A stretch of 64,000 nucleotides of DNA from an uncultured Acidobacteriia bacterium (GTDB lineage: Bacteria; Acidobacteriota; Terriglobia; Bryobacterales; Bryobacteraceae), in assembly GCA_903909435.1 (NCBI GenBank), contig CAIVVT010000288.1, positions 124,001 to 188,000 on the forward strand, given 5' to 3'. Made by a program: the position numbers and the translations under genes. Under the pieces are notes generated by a model that had not been told where the DNA came from, searched no databases, and saw only the letters and a program-made list of their open reading frames with translations. Below, one piece after another: positions 44,163-53,113 of the stretch (position 1 is its first letter; every line of letters starts with the position of its first letter).

Positions 44163-44657
44163 TACAATTACACCTTCTCGGGTCAGAATACCCGCAATCC
44201 ACTCCTCAGTGCAAGTTGCATCTATTGAATTCTTACTCAAAGAGTGGGACCTGACTCGGACCCGCTGGGACTCGCCCCATTGGCAAAGGGTGACTCAGCA
44301 GCGGTTGTGGCCATGCGAAGCCATGGCCGTAGAGCCTTTGAGAGGTGCCCCGCCAGTACGGAGAAAGATAGCCAGAGTTGGTGAGGATTCCACTAGTCGA
44401 AGAGTCTAGACTCACCGCACAGCTCGGATGCTTCAAGCATGCGCGACAGAAAAGATTCCGGGCCGCGCTAGAGCAACGACCGGCGACAATTTGCATCGCG
44501 CAATTGCAATGCCCCTCGATCGCTAGCCCGAACGGTCGGGGCATACGCATCGCTCCGGCCTTCGCATTTATGCCAGTCGCGGGCAGATGAAGAAGGCTGA
44601 TTGCCGCCTTCTGGAAATATGCCTTTATTTGGCACGAGTGACGCTATGATCGGTGAA
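44163..44657. other. Intergenic stretch containing a hairpin
   Basis: About 495 bp between the PadR no. 2 start and the end of the VWFA gene. No coding frame is convincing. It contains one clear hairpin, listed separately, and must also hold the PadR promoter. Confidence 0.4.
44591..44612 (-). terminator. Hairpin downstream of the VWFA gene
   Basis: AGAAGGC (44591-44597) and GCCTTCT (44606-44612) form a 7-bp perfect stem with an 8-nt loop, 46 bp beyond the stop of the minus-strand VWFA gene. On that strand it is followed by TTCATCTG, a weak T-run, so intrinsic termination is only moderately supported. Confidence 0.4.
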
Positions 44658-47600
44658 TCAAGAAGGTGCTTTGACTGTCTTCCAACGCATCCAAACGCCA
44701 GTTTGCAGGACCGACAGCCCTGGAACGAAGTACAGAATCACATCCTCTGGACCTGGGCTCTTGACAGAGATGATGGAGTCGGCTGGTAGCATTCGGCCCT
44801 CGCGACTGCGGACGCTTCCACTGAAACGCTCAAGCGTGACACGCGTGGCGACGTGACGATCACCAAGGCTAAAGGACGTGAACTCCACGACGAGGGTGCT
44901 GAAACCGGGCGCCGTCTCGCCGATCTTCATGCTTGGATACTCATCGGTTCCAGCCTCAATGCTGCCTGCCGGTCTGCGGTGCTCGGAAAGATGTTTGATT
45001 CGCCCGAACAAGACCGCACCTTTCGGGATGACGACTTTCCCGCCCGCTTTGACATCGTTGACAACAAACGCCCGAAGCGGATCGCCGACTGCCGAATCGG
45101 CACTGGTTATTGGGGCGGACAAGCGGGTGTCGACGGTCAAACCCGGCGGCATGGGACCCTGTTGAACAGCAGTCCCCGACGTTTCAACATTCGGGACTTC
45201 TTGAACCAGATTGCTTTCGGTCGTGAACTGCCGGCAGGAGGAGAACCGGGTTGTATTCACGCTTTCCTGCCCGTTGTCGCGGGTAACACGAACTTCCGTT
45301 GTACTCGGCAGGAGAAAATCAGCGTCGTGAATGCGAACCGGGGAGAAATGAACCGCCATGCTCGAAGCCGACATTCGAAGCGGCCGAGGAATGTCGTCCG
45401 CGATGGCTTCCAGGCGGATCAAGTCGAGGGATTCAGCGTCGACACTAAACGATCCGTGAAAGGCGACCCGGGCTTCACCTTTCTCTCCTCGAAGCCGATA
45501 ACCACGGGCGGAGACGGGAACAGAATAGTCATAGCGAATGGCACGGCGCCCGCGGACGGATTCTTCGCCCCGCAGTGTGTAAGTAGTGAATTTAGAGAAG
45601 AGCACAATGTCGCTGGCACCAGCAAAGTCGCCGGAGCCGACCATTCCGGTTCTGACCAGCTCATTCAAGTCCTTGTCCTCGAATCCTGCCGAACTTGGCC
45701 AGGCGAACCTCTCACTGCCCGAGATTAACGCCACCTCCACGCGCATGCGGTCGCTCGATTCGCACCGCGCACAGCCGTCGTGCAATATATGGCGTTCGAC
45801 CGTCTCCAGGCAGGTGTAGTTGGGACGTTGGCGGATCCTGTCGGCAGCGCGCTCCCGAATTCGCGCAAGCAGGGGGTCTGATTCCGACGGTGAAATCGAT
45901 GCGGACGCCGACCGAGCCGGCTGAGAAGGCTCCGCAGGCAGAGATGCTACCGGTACTGCTGCCGCCGGCTTCACCACGTCGAAGTCGATCGACTGCGTCG
46001 CGGCGCCATGCCGCTCACCCGCTAAGTGATCGATCGCACTGAGCACCAGGACATAGTGGCCCAACTCCATCGCGGCTGGCTCCAGCCGCCCGGAACCTGT
46101 GGCCGCAACCGCTGAGGTAGAAGCGCCCGTCCAAACCAGATTGCCGTCACGGAAGAGCCGGGCCTGGATGCCTACACTCATGCGGCCGGAGTCGTCGTGG
46201 CGCGGATTGAATATCTCGTATTCATAATCGATGTTCTGACCCAGGCGGAATTCGCGGACCGCCGGGCCCGTCCGCGGATCTTCTCCGGCCGGCGCTTCGT
46301 GGATCAGGAGGCCGCCGAGGGCCAGACGGCCATTCACCAGATCGGGCACCTCAACGAATTGGCGCGCCGATCCCGTCCGGCCGCTTACTGCGTCCCGGAT
46401 CGCAACCCGCCACTGGTAAGCCCCGGGTTTCACTTCGTGCGCCAGGTTGTAGACCAACCCGGCCTCGAGCGCAGCGGAGTATTGTGCGGGCGTTAATTCG
46501 ATATCGATTCGCCGCATTATCTTGCCCGCGGGTCCACCCCCCTCACCGAGCGTCGCCAGTGCCAAATCAACAGCTGCGGTTCGGTTCCCGGTGGCAGTTT
46601 CGGTGAACTGCAGGTCGCGGGCAGCGATGTACACCAGCGATTGCAGAACGGGGCCCTCCTTCCGACGAACAACAGGGGTCAACCGAACGCCGATTCCGCC
46701 AGAGTCGAACGGCGACAAGAGCGAGTCCGTCAGAATCTCTTCGGGAGTGCTCGGACGGGCGGCAGGCTCCTCCGCAGTTCCGAGAAACCCGGACCGGTTG
46801 CGAACCGTCAAGCCTTTTCGCTTCACGCGAACACTGATCCTGTGGAACACAGCCTTTGCCGGCTCTGCGCTGATCGTGCCCGGGCTCGGCCTGTAGCCGA
46901 GGAGATAGTAACCGCCTTCATCGGTTAGCACGCGTGCAAGCGCCTTATCAATATCGGTTGGATTCATGAAGATCCCCCCGGTGTCTCTCGCGACCGTTTG
47001 CAGGCCCGCCTGATTGTCCAGTCGGCTTCTCAATGACAGTTCTGCTTTCGACTGAAGCAGGTCGGGACGTCGAACCTGGTCGGGCTGATCTGCCACGTCG
47101 AGACCAACATTTCCGCCTGGCTCGAGCGAAGAATCGATGGTGTAGATGGCGACGCCACCGCCATTGGCCACGATGATCAGCCGGCTTAGAGCATCCCGCG
47201 CGCCAGTTCGCTCCGTGACATGCGCCTCCTGCAAAGGCTCGATGTGAATCTCAGGTGCGGCATTCCGGGATTGGCGGACCTTGGTGCTCTGAACCGGAGA
47301 CGCGGAGAGGTCCGACGGAAGAGGCAGGAGTTGGCTGGGCTGGCTCAGGGGCAGTCCCGCCGAGAATAGTACGAGTGCCTTGCGGCCGGGCAGTCCGGCC
47401 ATCCCCTTCACGACATTCGCGACCGCTTCGAGCGTGGCAATGGACAGTTCTTCTTCGCGGGCACGGTTCGATTCCTCGGTTGCGCGCCATTGGGCGCTTT
47501 CAGCGGAACCTGCCTGTCGGGGTCTAGGCTCGAAGTCGATCTCTGCCCGATTGGACGCGGCAGACCGCAGGCCCAGGACCGCCGCACGCAACACGCGCTT

Positions 47601-48068
47601 GTCATTGGTGAACTGCTGCCCGGGGAAACCACTGCCACGCCCCGTCTGCACAACGGCCACGAGATCCGCAGTGTCAACCTGCTTCTCGATGAAGTCGTCC
47701 ACGGACCGGCGCAAGGTCGCGAGGTCCTGCCGCTTGATTCCGAGGTCGTCCACCACCAGTGCAATCACACGCCGGGTGTCCTCGGGCTTGAGCGGGATAG
47801 AAGGCAGCCGCTGTGTTCGACGCGATTCCGGGGTGTTGGCAGCCTTTGCGCCGGTCTCAATGTAGGAGAAATGCGTGATTTTCTGGCGCTTGCCGTCCTG
47901 TTCGAGATCGAAGTCACCCGGATGCAAATCGGACACCGGACGGCCATTTGAGCCGGTGACAATTGCATCGACCTGAACCAGGTCCACGGTAGCGCGAAAG
48001 ACCGCACCAGGTTCTTGTGCGGTGAGCCAACTCGCGGTCAAAACCAGTGCGACGTCGCGCGCTCTCAT
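44658..48068 (-). CDS. VWFA-related acidobacterial secreted protein
   Basis: A 1136-aa protein started at 48068, where a signal peptide (VALVLTASWLTAQ) begins; the upstream frame to 48218 is unsupported. The N-terminus has the family entry segment TVDLVQVDAIVTGSNGRPVSDLHPGDFDLEQDGK. A von Willebrand A-like domain follows (ALVVDDLG ... DFIEKQVDTADLVAVV ... GKALVLFSAGLPL), which characterises the VWFA-related acidobacterial family. The middle (about 480-760) is beta-rich, and the last 350 residues form another beta domain of secreted type. The MIDAS reads D-D-L rather than DxSxS, so metal binding may differ. Function unknown. Divergent from the cytochrome fusion gene. Confidence 0.88.
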   Translation of the reverse strand: MRARDVALVLTASWLTAQEPGAVFRATVDLVQVDAIVTGSNGRPVSDLHPGDFDLEQDGKRQKITHFSYIETGAKAANTPESRRTQRLPSIPLKPEDTRRVIALVVDDLGIKRQDLATLRRSVDDFIEKQVDTADLVAVVQTGRGSGFPGQQFTNDKRVLRAAVLGLRSAASNRAEIDFEPRPRQAGSAESAQWRATEESNRAREEELSIATLEAVANVVKGMAGLPGRKALVLFSAGLPLSQPSQLLPLPSDLSASPVQSTKVRQSRNAAPEIHIEPLQEAHVTERTGARDALSRLIIVANGGGVAIYTIDSSLEPGGNVGLDVADQPDQVRRPDLLQSKAELSLRSRLDNQAGLQTVARDTGGIFMNPTDIDKALARVLTDEGGYYLLGYRPSPGTISAEPAKAVFHRISVRVKRKGLTVRNRSGFLGTAEEPAARPSTPEEILTDSLLSPFDSGGIGVRLTPVVRRKEGPVLQSLVYIAARDLQFTETATGNRTAAVDLALATLGEGGGPAGKIMRRIDIELTPAQYSAALEAGLVYNLAHEVKPGAYQWRVAIRDAVSGRTGSARQFVEVPDLVNGRLALGGLLIHEAPAGEDPRTGPAVREFRLGQNIDYEYEIFNPRHDDSGRMSVGIQARLFRDGNLVWTGASTSAVAATGSGRLEPAAMELGHYVLVLSAIDHLAGERHGAATQSIDFDVVKPAAAVPVASLPAEPSQPARSASASISPSESDPLLARIRERAADRIRQRPNYTCLETVERHILHDGCARCESSDRMRVEVALISGSERFAWPSSAGFEDKDLNELVRTGMVGSGDFAGASDIVLFSKFTTYTLRGEESVRGRRAIRYDYSVPVSARGYRLRGEKGEARVAFHGSFSVDAESLDLIRLEAIADDIPRPLRMSASSMAVHFSPVRIHDADFLLPSTTEVRVTRDNGQESVNTTRFSSCRQFTTESNLVQEVPNVETSGTAVQQGPMPPGLTVDTRLSAPITSADSAVGDPLRAFVVNDVKAGGKVVIPKGAVLFGRIKHLSEHRRPAGSIEAGTDEYPSMKIGETAPGFSTLVVEFTSFSLGDRHVATRVTLERFSGSVRSREGRMLPADSIISVKSPGPEDVILYFVPGLSVLQTGVWMRWKTVKAPS

Positions 48069-48700
48069 TGGTGCCGATTCAAGCCTATGATCTGAACGCA
48101 ATCGAGTGCAAGTCCGCGGCTCTCCAACAAGGGCGCACGCCCCGAACCGCGCCTTCGCTCCTGTCGAGCACCGTTCCGTGTGTGGGAGAAAAGAAAGCAG
48201 GTTGCTTGTCCAAAGCAAGGGCCGGCGTTGTTATTAGGCAGTCCAGAAAGTCCTCTCGATGCTGGTTAACGCAGTTGACAAGTGGATTCTCTTCGATACC
48301 CGGAGCAACACAATATATGATCGCCGTCCAACCGGGAGGATAGCTGCCTGCCAGCCAAACCCGGTCCGTCGACGTCCTCCACGCACATCGATGTGAGCCT
48401 GGCTTCACCGCAAGTTGCTCGAGGCCTCCGTTGCTGAGCCATGGGTTGATGCAGACCGCAATCTGGCAGTACGGATGAGTTTAGAAGTCACGAGAGCTCA
48501 CGGTAAACCCCTTGCAATGCGTCACTTCCAGAATTTCTGTAAACGGCAAAAAGTGAGTTGAAGCCGGATGATTGGGAGTATAATCAACTAGCGTTAATGA
48601 TAGATGTTATTAACACTTAAGTGTGGTTTCCGTCGCTTGCATTCACCACTCCGAATCGCGGTCAAGACGTGAATTGTTGACTGAAAGCCGGTCCTATATT
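48069..48700. promoter_or_regulatory. Divergent intergenic region with TATAAT box and GTTAAT palindrome
   Basis: A 630-bp gap between two divergent secreted-protein genes, without coding sequence. On the plus strand a perfect TATAAT lies at 48579-48584 with TTGAAG at 48558-48563 (15-bp spacer, shorter than ideal). Just downstream, GTTAAT (48593-48598) and ATTAAC (48609-48614) form an inverted repeat with a 10-bp spacer, well placed to block or modulate initiation. The region around it is unusually AT-rich for this window. PadR no. 3, downstream of the target gene, is a candidate binder. Confidence 0.5.
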
Positions 48701-51352
48701 ATGCGCGTACGAATCATCCATTCGTTAGGTTCCAAGAGCCAGATCCTGACGTTTGTTCTATTTGCCTTACTGCCATGCAGTCCCGGAGTTGCCGGCGCAG
48801 TCCTCTCGTCCGGAACCCCAATTCAGCACGGAAGTGTCATGCAGGTCCCCATCCTGATTTCCCAGGTGGACAACCTGCTGGCGCTGGAGGTCGGCGTTTA
48901 TTGCGACCCGCACATTCTAACTGCCTTCGATCCGCCCCCGTTGACTGCTTCGGTCGTTGCGAGGAGTCTTCTGAGTAGCGGTGGGGTGTCTGAAATGCCG
49001 AGTCCACGTGGCACTTTGTCCGGGTACGCTGGACTGGACGCGCCGCCCGGGAATCTGACAAGGGTCTTCGGCTATCCCTTGAGCCCTGCCCAGACAAGTG
49101 GCGGAGGCGTGCATGGCGACGGCACGCTGGCAATGTTGAACTTCGAGATTCTGGCATTCGGGGCAAGCCCGCCCCCTTTCCTGGATCCAGTCGGCGGCCA
49201 GGTTGGCGCCTCCTTGATTGATGCGGCCGGGATGCCAGCCGAACTCGACAGCGTGACGGATGGAAGCGCCGCCGCGGAACCTGTACCTGGCACTTTGTGG
49301 ACTCTCACCTCAGGAATCGTAGGTTGCGCTCTTCTCGTGTTCCGGCGAATCCGCAAGGTTCCTGCGGCAGTCCTGTTATGTGTTTTGATTGGTGCTCTGC
49401 CCGCTGGGGCGCAGACCGCGGGTCGTTGGGTGCTGGTCGGCTGGAACGATCTCGGAATGCACTGCATGAACGGGATTGACTATAGCACCGCAGTGATCTT
49501 ACCGCCTTACAATACCATTCACGCCCAGCTGATTGACCCCTCCGGAAGACTCGTGACAACCGCAGCAGGCATTACGGTCACTTATCAGGCGACCCCGGAC
49601 TCCAGCGGTTCAATCAACAAATCGTCGATTGGCAAAACGAACTTTTGGGATTATGTAAATACGCTCTTCGGCACTTCTCCGAGCTTGGATGTCGGGCTGG
49701 CTGGCTACTCGATGCCCGGGCTAGCCAACCAGCCGAGGCCCATGAGTTTCGAGCCTTCACTCACTTGGTTCACGGCCACGGGTATCCCCATCACCCCGTT
49801 TGATGACAACGGCGTCAAAAACTACTACCCGATGATGAGGCTTATCGCGCGCGACCAATCGAACAATGTCCTGGCGACGGCCGACATTGTCCTCCCCGTG
49901 TCTGACGAGATGAGCTGCCAGAACTGTCACGCCTCTGGCTCATTCCCCGATGCCCAACCTACGCCCAATTGGGTGAATGATTCCAACCCCATTCGAGACT
50001 ATAAACTGAACTTCTTGTTGCTGCACGACAACCATCGCTTCCTCGGCGATATGGCGCCGCCTAGCCCGCAGGACATCGCCTTTTACCGCTCTGTGTTGAA
50101 GCTGGCTGGATTCAGCGAAGCGGGTCTCTACGCAACAGCAACTTCTCCGAACCCGCCGTCAATTCTCTGCGCCAGGTGTCACGCTTCAAATGCGCTTTCG
50201 TTGAGTGGCATCTCCGGAGTATCGTCGCTGACGACAGCCGTGCACACTCATCATGCAGATGTTGTTGTGGATGGGGTGAGTATGGACGCTGCCAACAACC
50301 GCTCTGCATGCTACCAGTGCCATCCCGGCTCGACAACACGATGCTTGCGCGGGGTGATGGGCAATGCGGTTGCGCCAGATGGTTCGATGGCTATTCAGTG
50401 CCAGAACTGTCATGGATCTATGCTCGCCGTCGCCAATCCCAACAGGCAGGGATGGCTCAATGTGCCCAAATGTCAAAGTTGCCACACCGGAACCGCTGTT
50501 TCCAACTCCGGTGCGATTCGCTACACTTCGGTATTCGATAACTCTGGCTCTGAGAGAAACGCGGCGAGCCAGGTGTTTGCCACTAAGGTGGACGTACCCT
50601 CCCGGGGGCTGTCGATGTACCGTTTCTCAACGGATCACGGCGGCCTTCAATGCGAAGCCTGTCATGGGCCGACTCATGCAGAAACTCCCAGTTCCCATGT
50701 CAACGACAATGTTCAAGCCAACGGCCTGCAGGGGCACGCCGGTGAACTGGCGGAGTGCTCAGTCTGCCATCCGTCAAATCAGACGCTGGCCGCCGCGAGC
50801 GGCCCACACGGCCTCCACCCTATCGGAGACGCTTGGGCATTAGATCACCACACGATCGCGAAGCTTGGCACCGCACCATGCCGGGACTGCCACGGTACGG
50901 ATTATAAAGGAACGGTCTTGGCCCGCGCGAAGAACGCCCGATTTGTTGTAACCAAGTTCGGAGCGCGCCAATTGTGGAAAGGATTTCAGGTGACGTGCTA
51001 CACCTGCCACAACGGTCCTAACGACATGCGGCCAACCAGTAACCGCGCGCCGATTGCATTCAATGCCACACTGGTGATGCCCAGCCCTCATCGCGCGCCA
51101 ATTGGGTCGAATGCCGCAGTCGTGACGTCTGGAGTGTCGGTGAGCATTGTCTTGAGAGCTATGGATCCTGACGGAAGTCCAGTCAACTTGCGGATCGTGG
51201 CCCAACCACGCAATGGGACAGTGGCGTTGAGCGCGGCCACGGCTACGTATTATCCGAATCCAGGTTTCCACGGCGTGGATTCGTTCAATTTTGCGGCCTC
51301 GGATGGGCTAACTGATTCCAATTTGGCAACCGTTGCTTTACGTGTGAATTAA
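48701..51352 (+). CDS. Fusion: cohesin-like/PEP-CTERM-like protein joined to nonahaem cytochrome c with Ig-like tail
   Basis: One 883-aa frame (start ATG 48701 before a signal peptide; the open frame begins at GTG 48623). Residues about 35-200 are a cohesin-like beta domain. Near residue 190-220 comes a PEP-CTERM-like end (EPVPGTLWTLTSG, hydrophobic helix, FRRIRK). It is followed at once by a second signal-peptide-like helix (VPAAVLLCVLIGALPAGAQ). The next section holds nine CxxCH haems (CQNCH, CARCH, CYQCH, CQNCH, CQSCH, CEACH, CSVCH, CRDCH, CYTCH), starting with GWNDLGMHCMNG. A cadherin/Ig-like domain ends it (DPDGSPV ... GFHGVDSFNFAASDG). It looks like two secreted proteins joined without a stop. 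Confidence 0.85.
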   Translation: MRVRIIHSLGSKSQILTFVLFALLPCSPGVAGAVLSSGTPIQHGSVMQVPILISQVDNLLALEVGVYCDPHILTAFDPPPLTASVVARSLLSSGGVSEMPSPRGTLSGYAGLDAPPGNLTRVFGYPLSPAQTSGGGVHGDGTLAMLNFEILAFGASPPPFLDPVGGQVGASLIDAAGMPAELDSVTDGSAAAEPVPGTLWTLTSGIVGCALLVFRRIRKVPAAVLLCVLIGALPAGAQTAGRWVLVGWNDLGMHCMNGIDYSTAVILPPYNTIHAQLIDPSGRLVTTAAGITVTYQATPDSSGSINKSSIGKTNFWDYVNTLFGTSPSLDVGLAGYSMPGLANQPRPMSFEPSLTWFTATGIPITPFDDNGVKNYYPMMRLIARDQSNNVLATADIVLPVSDEMSCQNCHASGSFPDAQPTPNWVNDSNPIRDYKLNFLLLHDNHRFLGDMAPPSPQDIAFYRSVLKLAGFSEAGLYATATSPNPPSILCARCHASNALSLSGISGVSSLTTAVHTHHADVVVDGVSMDAANNRSACYQCHPGSTTRCLRGVMGNAVAPDGSMAIQCQNCHGSMLAVANPNRQGWLNVPKCQSCHTGTAVSNSGAIRYTSVFDNSGSERNAASQVFATKVDVPSRGLSMYRFSTDHGGLQCEACHGPTHAETPSSHVNDNVQANGLQGHAGELAECSVCHPSNQTLAAASGPHGLHPIGDAWALDHHTIAKLGTAPCRDCHGTDYKGTVLARAKNARFVVTKFGARQLWKGFQVTCYTCHNGPNDMRPTSNRAPIAFNATLVMPSPHRAPIGSNAAVVTSGVSVSIVLRAMDPDGSPVNLRIVAQPRNGTVALSAATATYYPNPGFHGVDSFNFAASDGLTDSNLATVALRVN

Positions 51353-51693
51353 CGCGGATCGTCGCTGATTGAGAGAGTTCTTCGAATCACTCACCTGGCT
51401 CAGGACTAGGGCATGCCCGACGGCTATCCTCGCCGCGTTGGGGAGTTGTGGAACGACATGAGTACTCAGAACGCTGCACATCGAGAATGAGCGTTGATCG
51501 TTGGCCTTGATCGATTGACGGCGAAAGCGCAATCGGTCCCCTCGGGTCGAGAAGGCACTGTCCAATTGGGGAACCATTAACCATCAAGTGCTGCCATGAA
51601 ATCTTAATAGGTGCAATGTACATCTATTTCTGGCCGGTGCTATTCTCAGAAAAGGCTTCGGCGGACAGGGGAACGCAAGTCACAGGAGGGTAT
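51353..51693. other. Intergenic stretch without recognised feature
   Basis: About 340 bp between the cytochrome fusion gene and PadR no. 3 on the same strand. No convincing gene or terminator hairpin is seen. The AGGAGG ribosome site of PadR no. 3 lies at its right end (51684-51689). Confidence 0.4.
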
Positions 51694-52113
51694 GTGCCAA
51701 GACGAATGTGTGTGCGGCATGGCAAGGACCAGCCTTGCACCTGCGCCATGGGGAATCTCTACCGGTTTGTCGAGCCCGTCGTCCTGCTGCTTCTGAAGAA
51801 AAAGGGGCACTCCTACGGTTATGACCTGTCGGGCGATCTTCAGGAGCACGCCCTAACGGACGCAGAGATCGAGCGAGGTGCTCTCTACCGGACCCTGCGC
51901 CAATTGGAGACGAACGGCAACGTTGCCTCCGACTGGGAGACCGACAAAGGGGGGCCGGCGCGCCGGGTTTACAGACTCACGGCGAAAGGTGAGGAGCACC
52001 TCAAGGAGTGGGCTACGGTCCTCGAACACGTTTCTAAGTCCATGGCCCGCTTCGTCAAGAACGCAAGGAAATCGCTCGAAGCGCAAAGCGTGGTTAAGAC
52101 CAAGTCCGCTTAG
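51694..52113 (+). CDS. PadR-family regulator with N-terminal C-x8-C-x-C motif (PadR no. 3)
   Basis: A 139-aa PadR protein. A GTG at 51694, 4 nt after AGGAGG, is chosen because it places the first Cys at residue 6 exactly as in the two paralogues (VPRRMC compared with MATRIC and MTQHTC). The ATG at 51706 and the long frame to 51616 fit less well. The motif CVRHGKDQPCTCAMGNLYRF again has cysteines 6, 15 and 17. The winged helix (YGYDLSGDLQEHALTDAEIE, ALYRTLRQLETNG) and wing (LTAKGEEHLKEW) are intact. It follows the cytochrome fusion gene. Confidence 0.92.
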   Translation: MPRRMCVRHGKDQPCTCAMGNLYRFVEPVVLLLLKKKGHSYGYDLSGDLQEHALTDAEIERGALYRTLRQLETNGNVASDWETDKGGPARRVYRLTAKGEEHLKEWATVLEHVSKSMARFVKNARKSLEAQSVVKTKSA

Positions 52114-52771
52114 AGCGCTCGCGCACCCGTCGCTAATCCACGCATCAAGAGATTGCAGTAGCAGATCTTGAGAGACGAGAATCCAAGCCTAACCAACCCG
52201 TCGGCCTTAGGTTGGCCGCTTCGATTCTCGCATGCACCGAGCGGCGCGGGGCATTCGGCATTCAGACGCACGTGCTCACGAGCGCCGACAATTCCTTCAA
52301 AATTGGCTTAATCAATGCATCAAGTTCGTTACCCCGGTTCGGTGTTGGCCAGATCCCTTCATCAAGTGCAGGCTCTCGGTGAAAGTGAGTCAGGTAATCG
52401 GCTATTTTCTGTTTGGAGCCGACTTTAGCGTGGGGGAAGTGGATCAAACGCTCGCTGAACCGCAACGCTATAGCTAATGTTGAGTTGGTGGCTCGCGTCG
52501 CGACGCTCATCCGCTCTCTCGTGGCCCATGCCGGCTGAGTTAAGACCTGGTTCCTCACCAATCAGATCTCGGGCAGATGAAAAGCCAACTTGCATTTTGC
52601 ACACGGAGAGTGCCATTATCCTATAGGTGTATATCACACTCATTAGCCACGATTCGTGTGCGCTCCCCTTCAGATGGGCTTCGAATTCATCTCCTACACG
52701 GCAGAGCGGACGAGATGGGAAAACTGTGCGCTCAAGAGGAATGGCTGCGCGGGAGCGCGGAGGGAAGAGCA
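52114..52771. other. Intergenic stretch without convincing genes
   Basis: About 660 bp. A minus-strand frame (52262-52561, 99 aa) and neighbouring overlapping frames contain no recognisable domain or ribosome site, and they may be remnants. Nothing else was identified. Confidence 0.35.
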
Positions 52772-52984
52772 ATGACCGGTGAACTAAGTTTTCTCACTTT
52801 GGGCGTGGATTTCGTGCTGGCATTTCTGTGGCTTACTTTGGCGGTCTTGGCATTCCTATGGTTGGCTGTGGTCGGCGGTTTGTTGCGAGGAGCCGTTACG
52901 CTGATCTGGTCTTGCGGAGACTGGGTGGGCCGACTCTCCGTCCAGGATATCCAGTTGTTGCGAAGTATGCGCATCCGACCATGA
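52772..52984 (+). CDS. Small predicted membrane protein
   Basis: A 70-aa frame beginning at the ATG at 52772, preceded by GGAGGG at a suitable distance. It contains two adjacent hydrophobic segments (VDFVLAFLWLTLAVLAFLWLA and GLLRGAVTLIW, the first about 22 residues long) and a short basic tail (SMRIRP). I recognise no family. Coding is suggested only by the ribosome site and membrane-helix pattern; the larger frame to 52577 includes improbable sequence. Confidence 0.4.
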   Translation: MTGELSFLTLGVDFVLAFLWLTLAVLAFLWLAVVGGLLRGAVTLIWSCGDWVGRLSVQDIQLLRSMRIRP

Positions 52985-53113
52985 GGTGCTGTTTGCAACA
53001 TATTCCGAAGCCGGCGGCGAGTCTTTGGAATATGTTTCAAAAGCAGTTTACCGGAGGTAGCGCACTGCAATTGCTATCTTGGGTTTTCTGTACGGCGCGC
53101 AGGAGGCGCCATT

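Noticed and set aside
52262-52561. 99-aa minus-strand frame downstream of PadR no. 3
   Set aside because: No ribosome site, no recognisable domain, and neighbouring overlapping frames are equally long; probably not coding.
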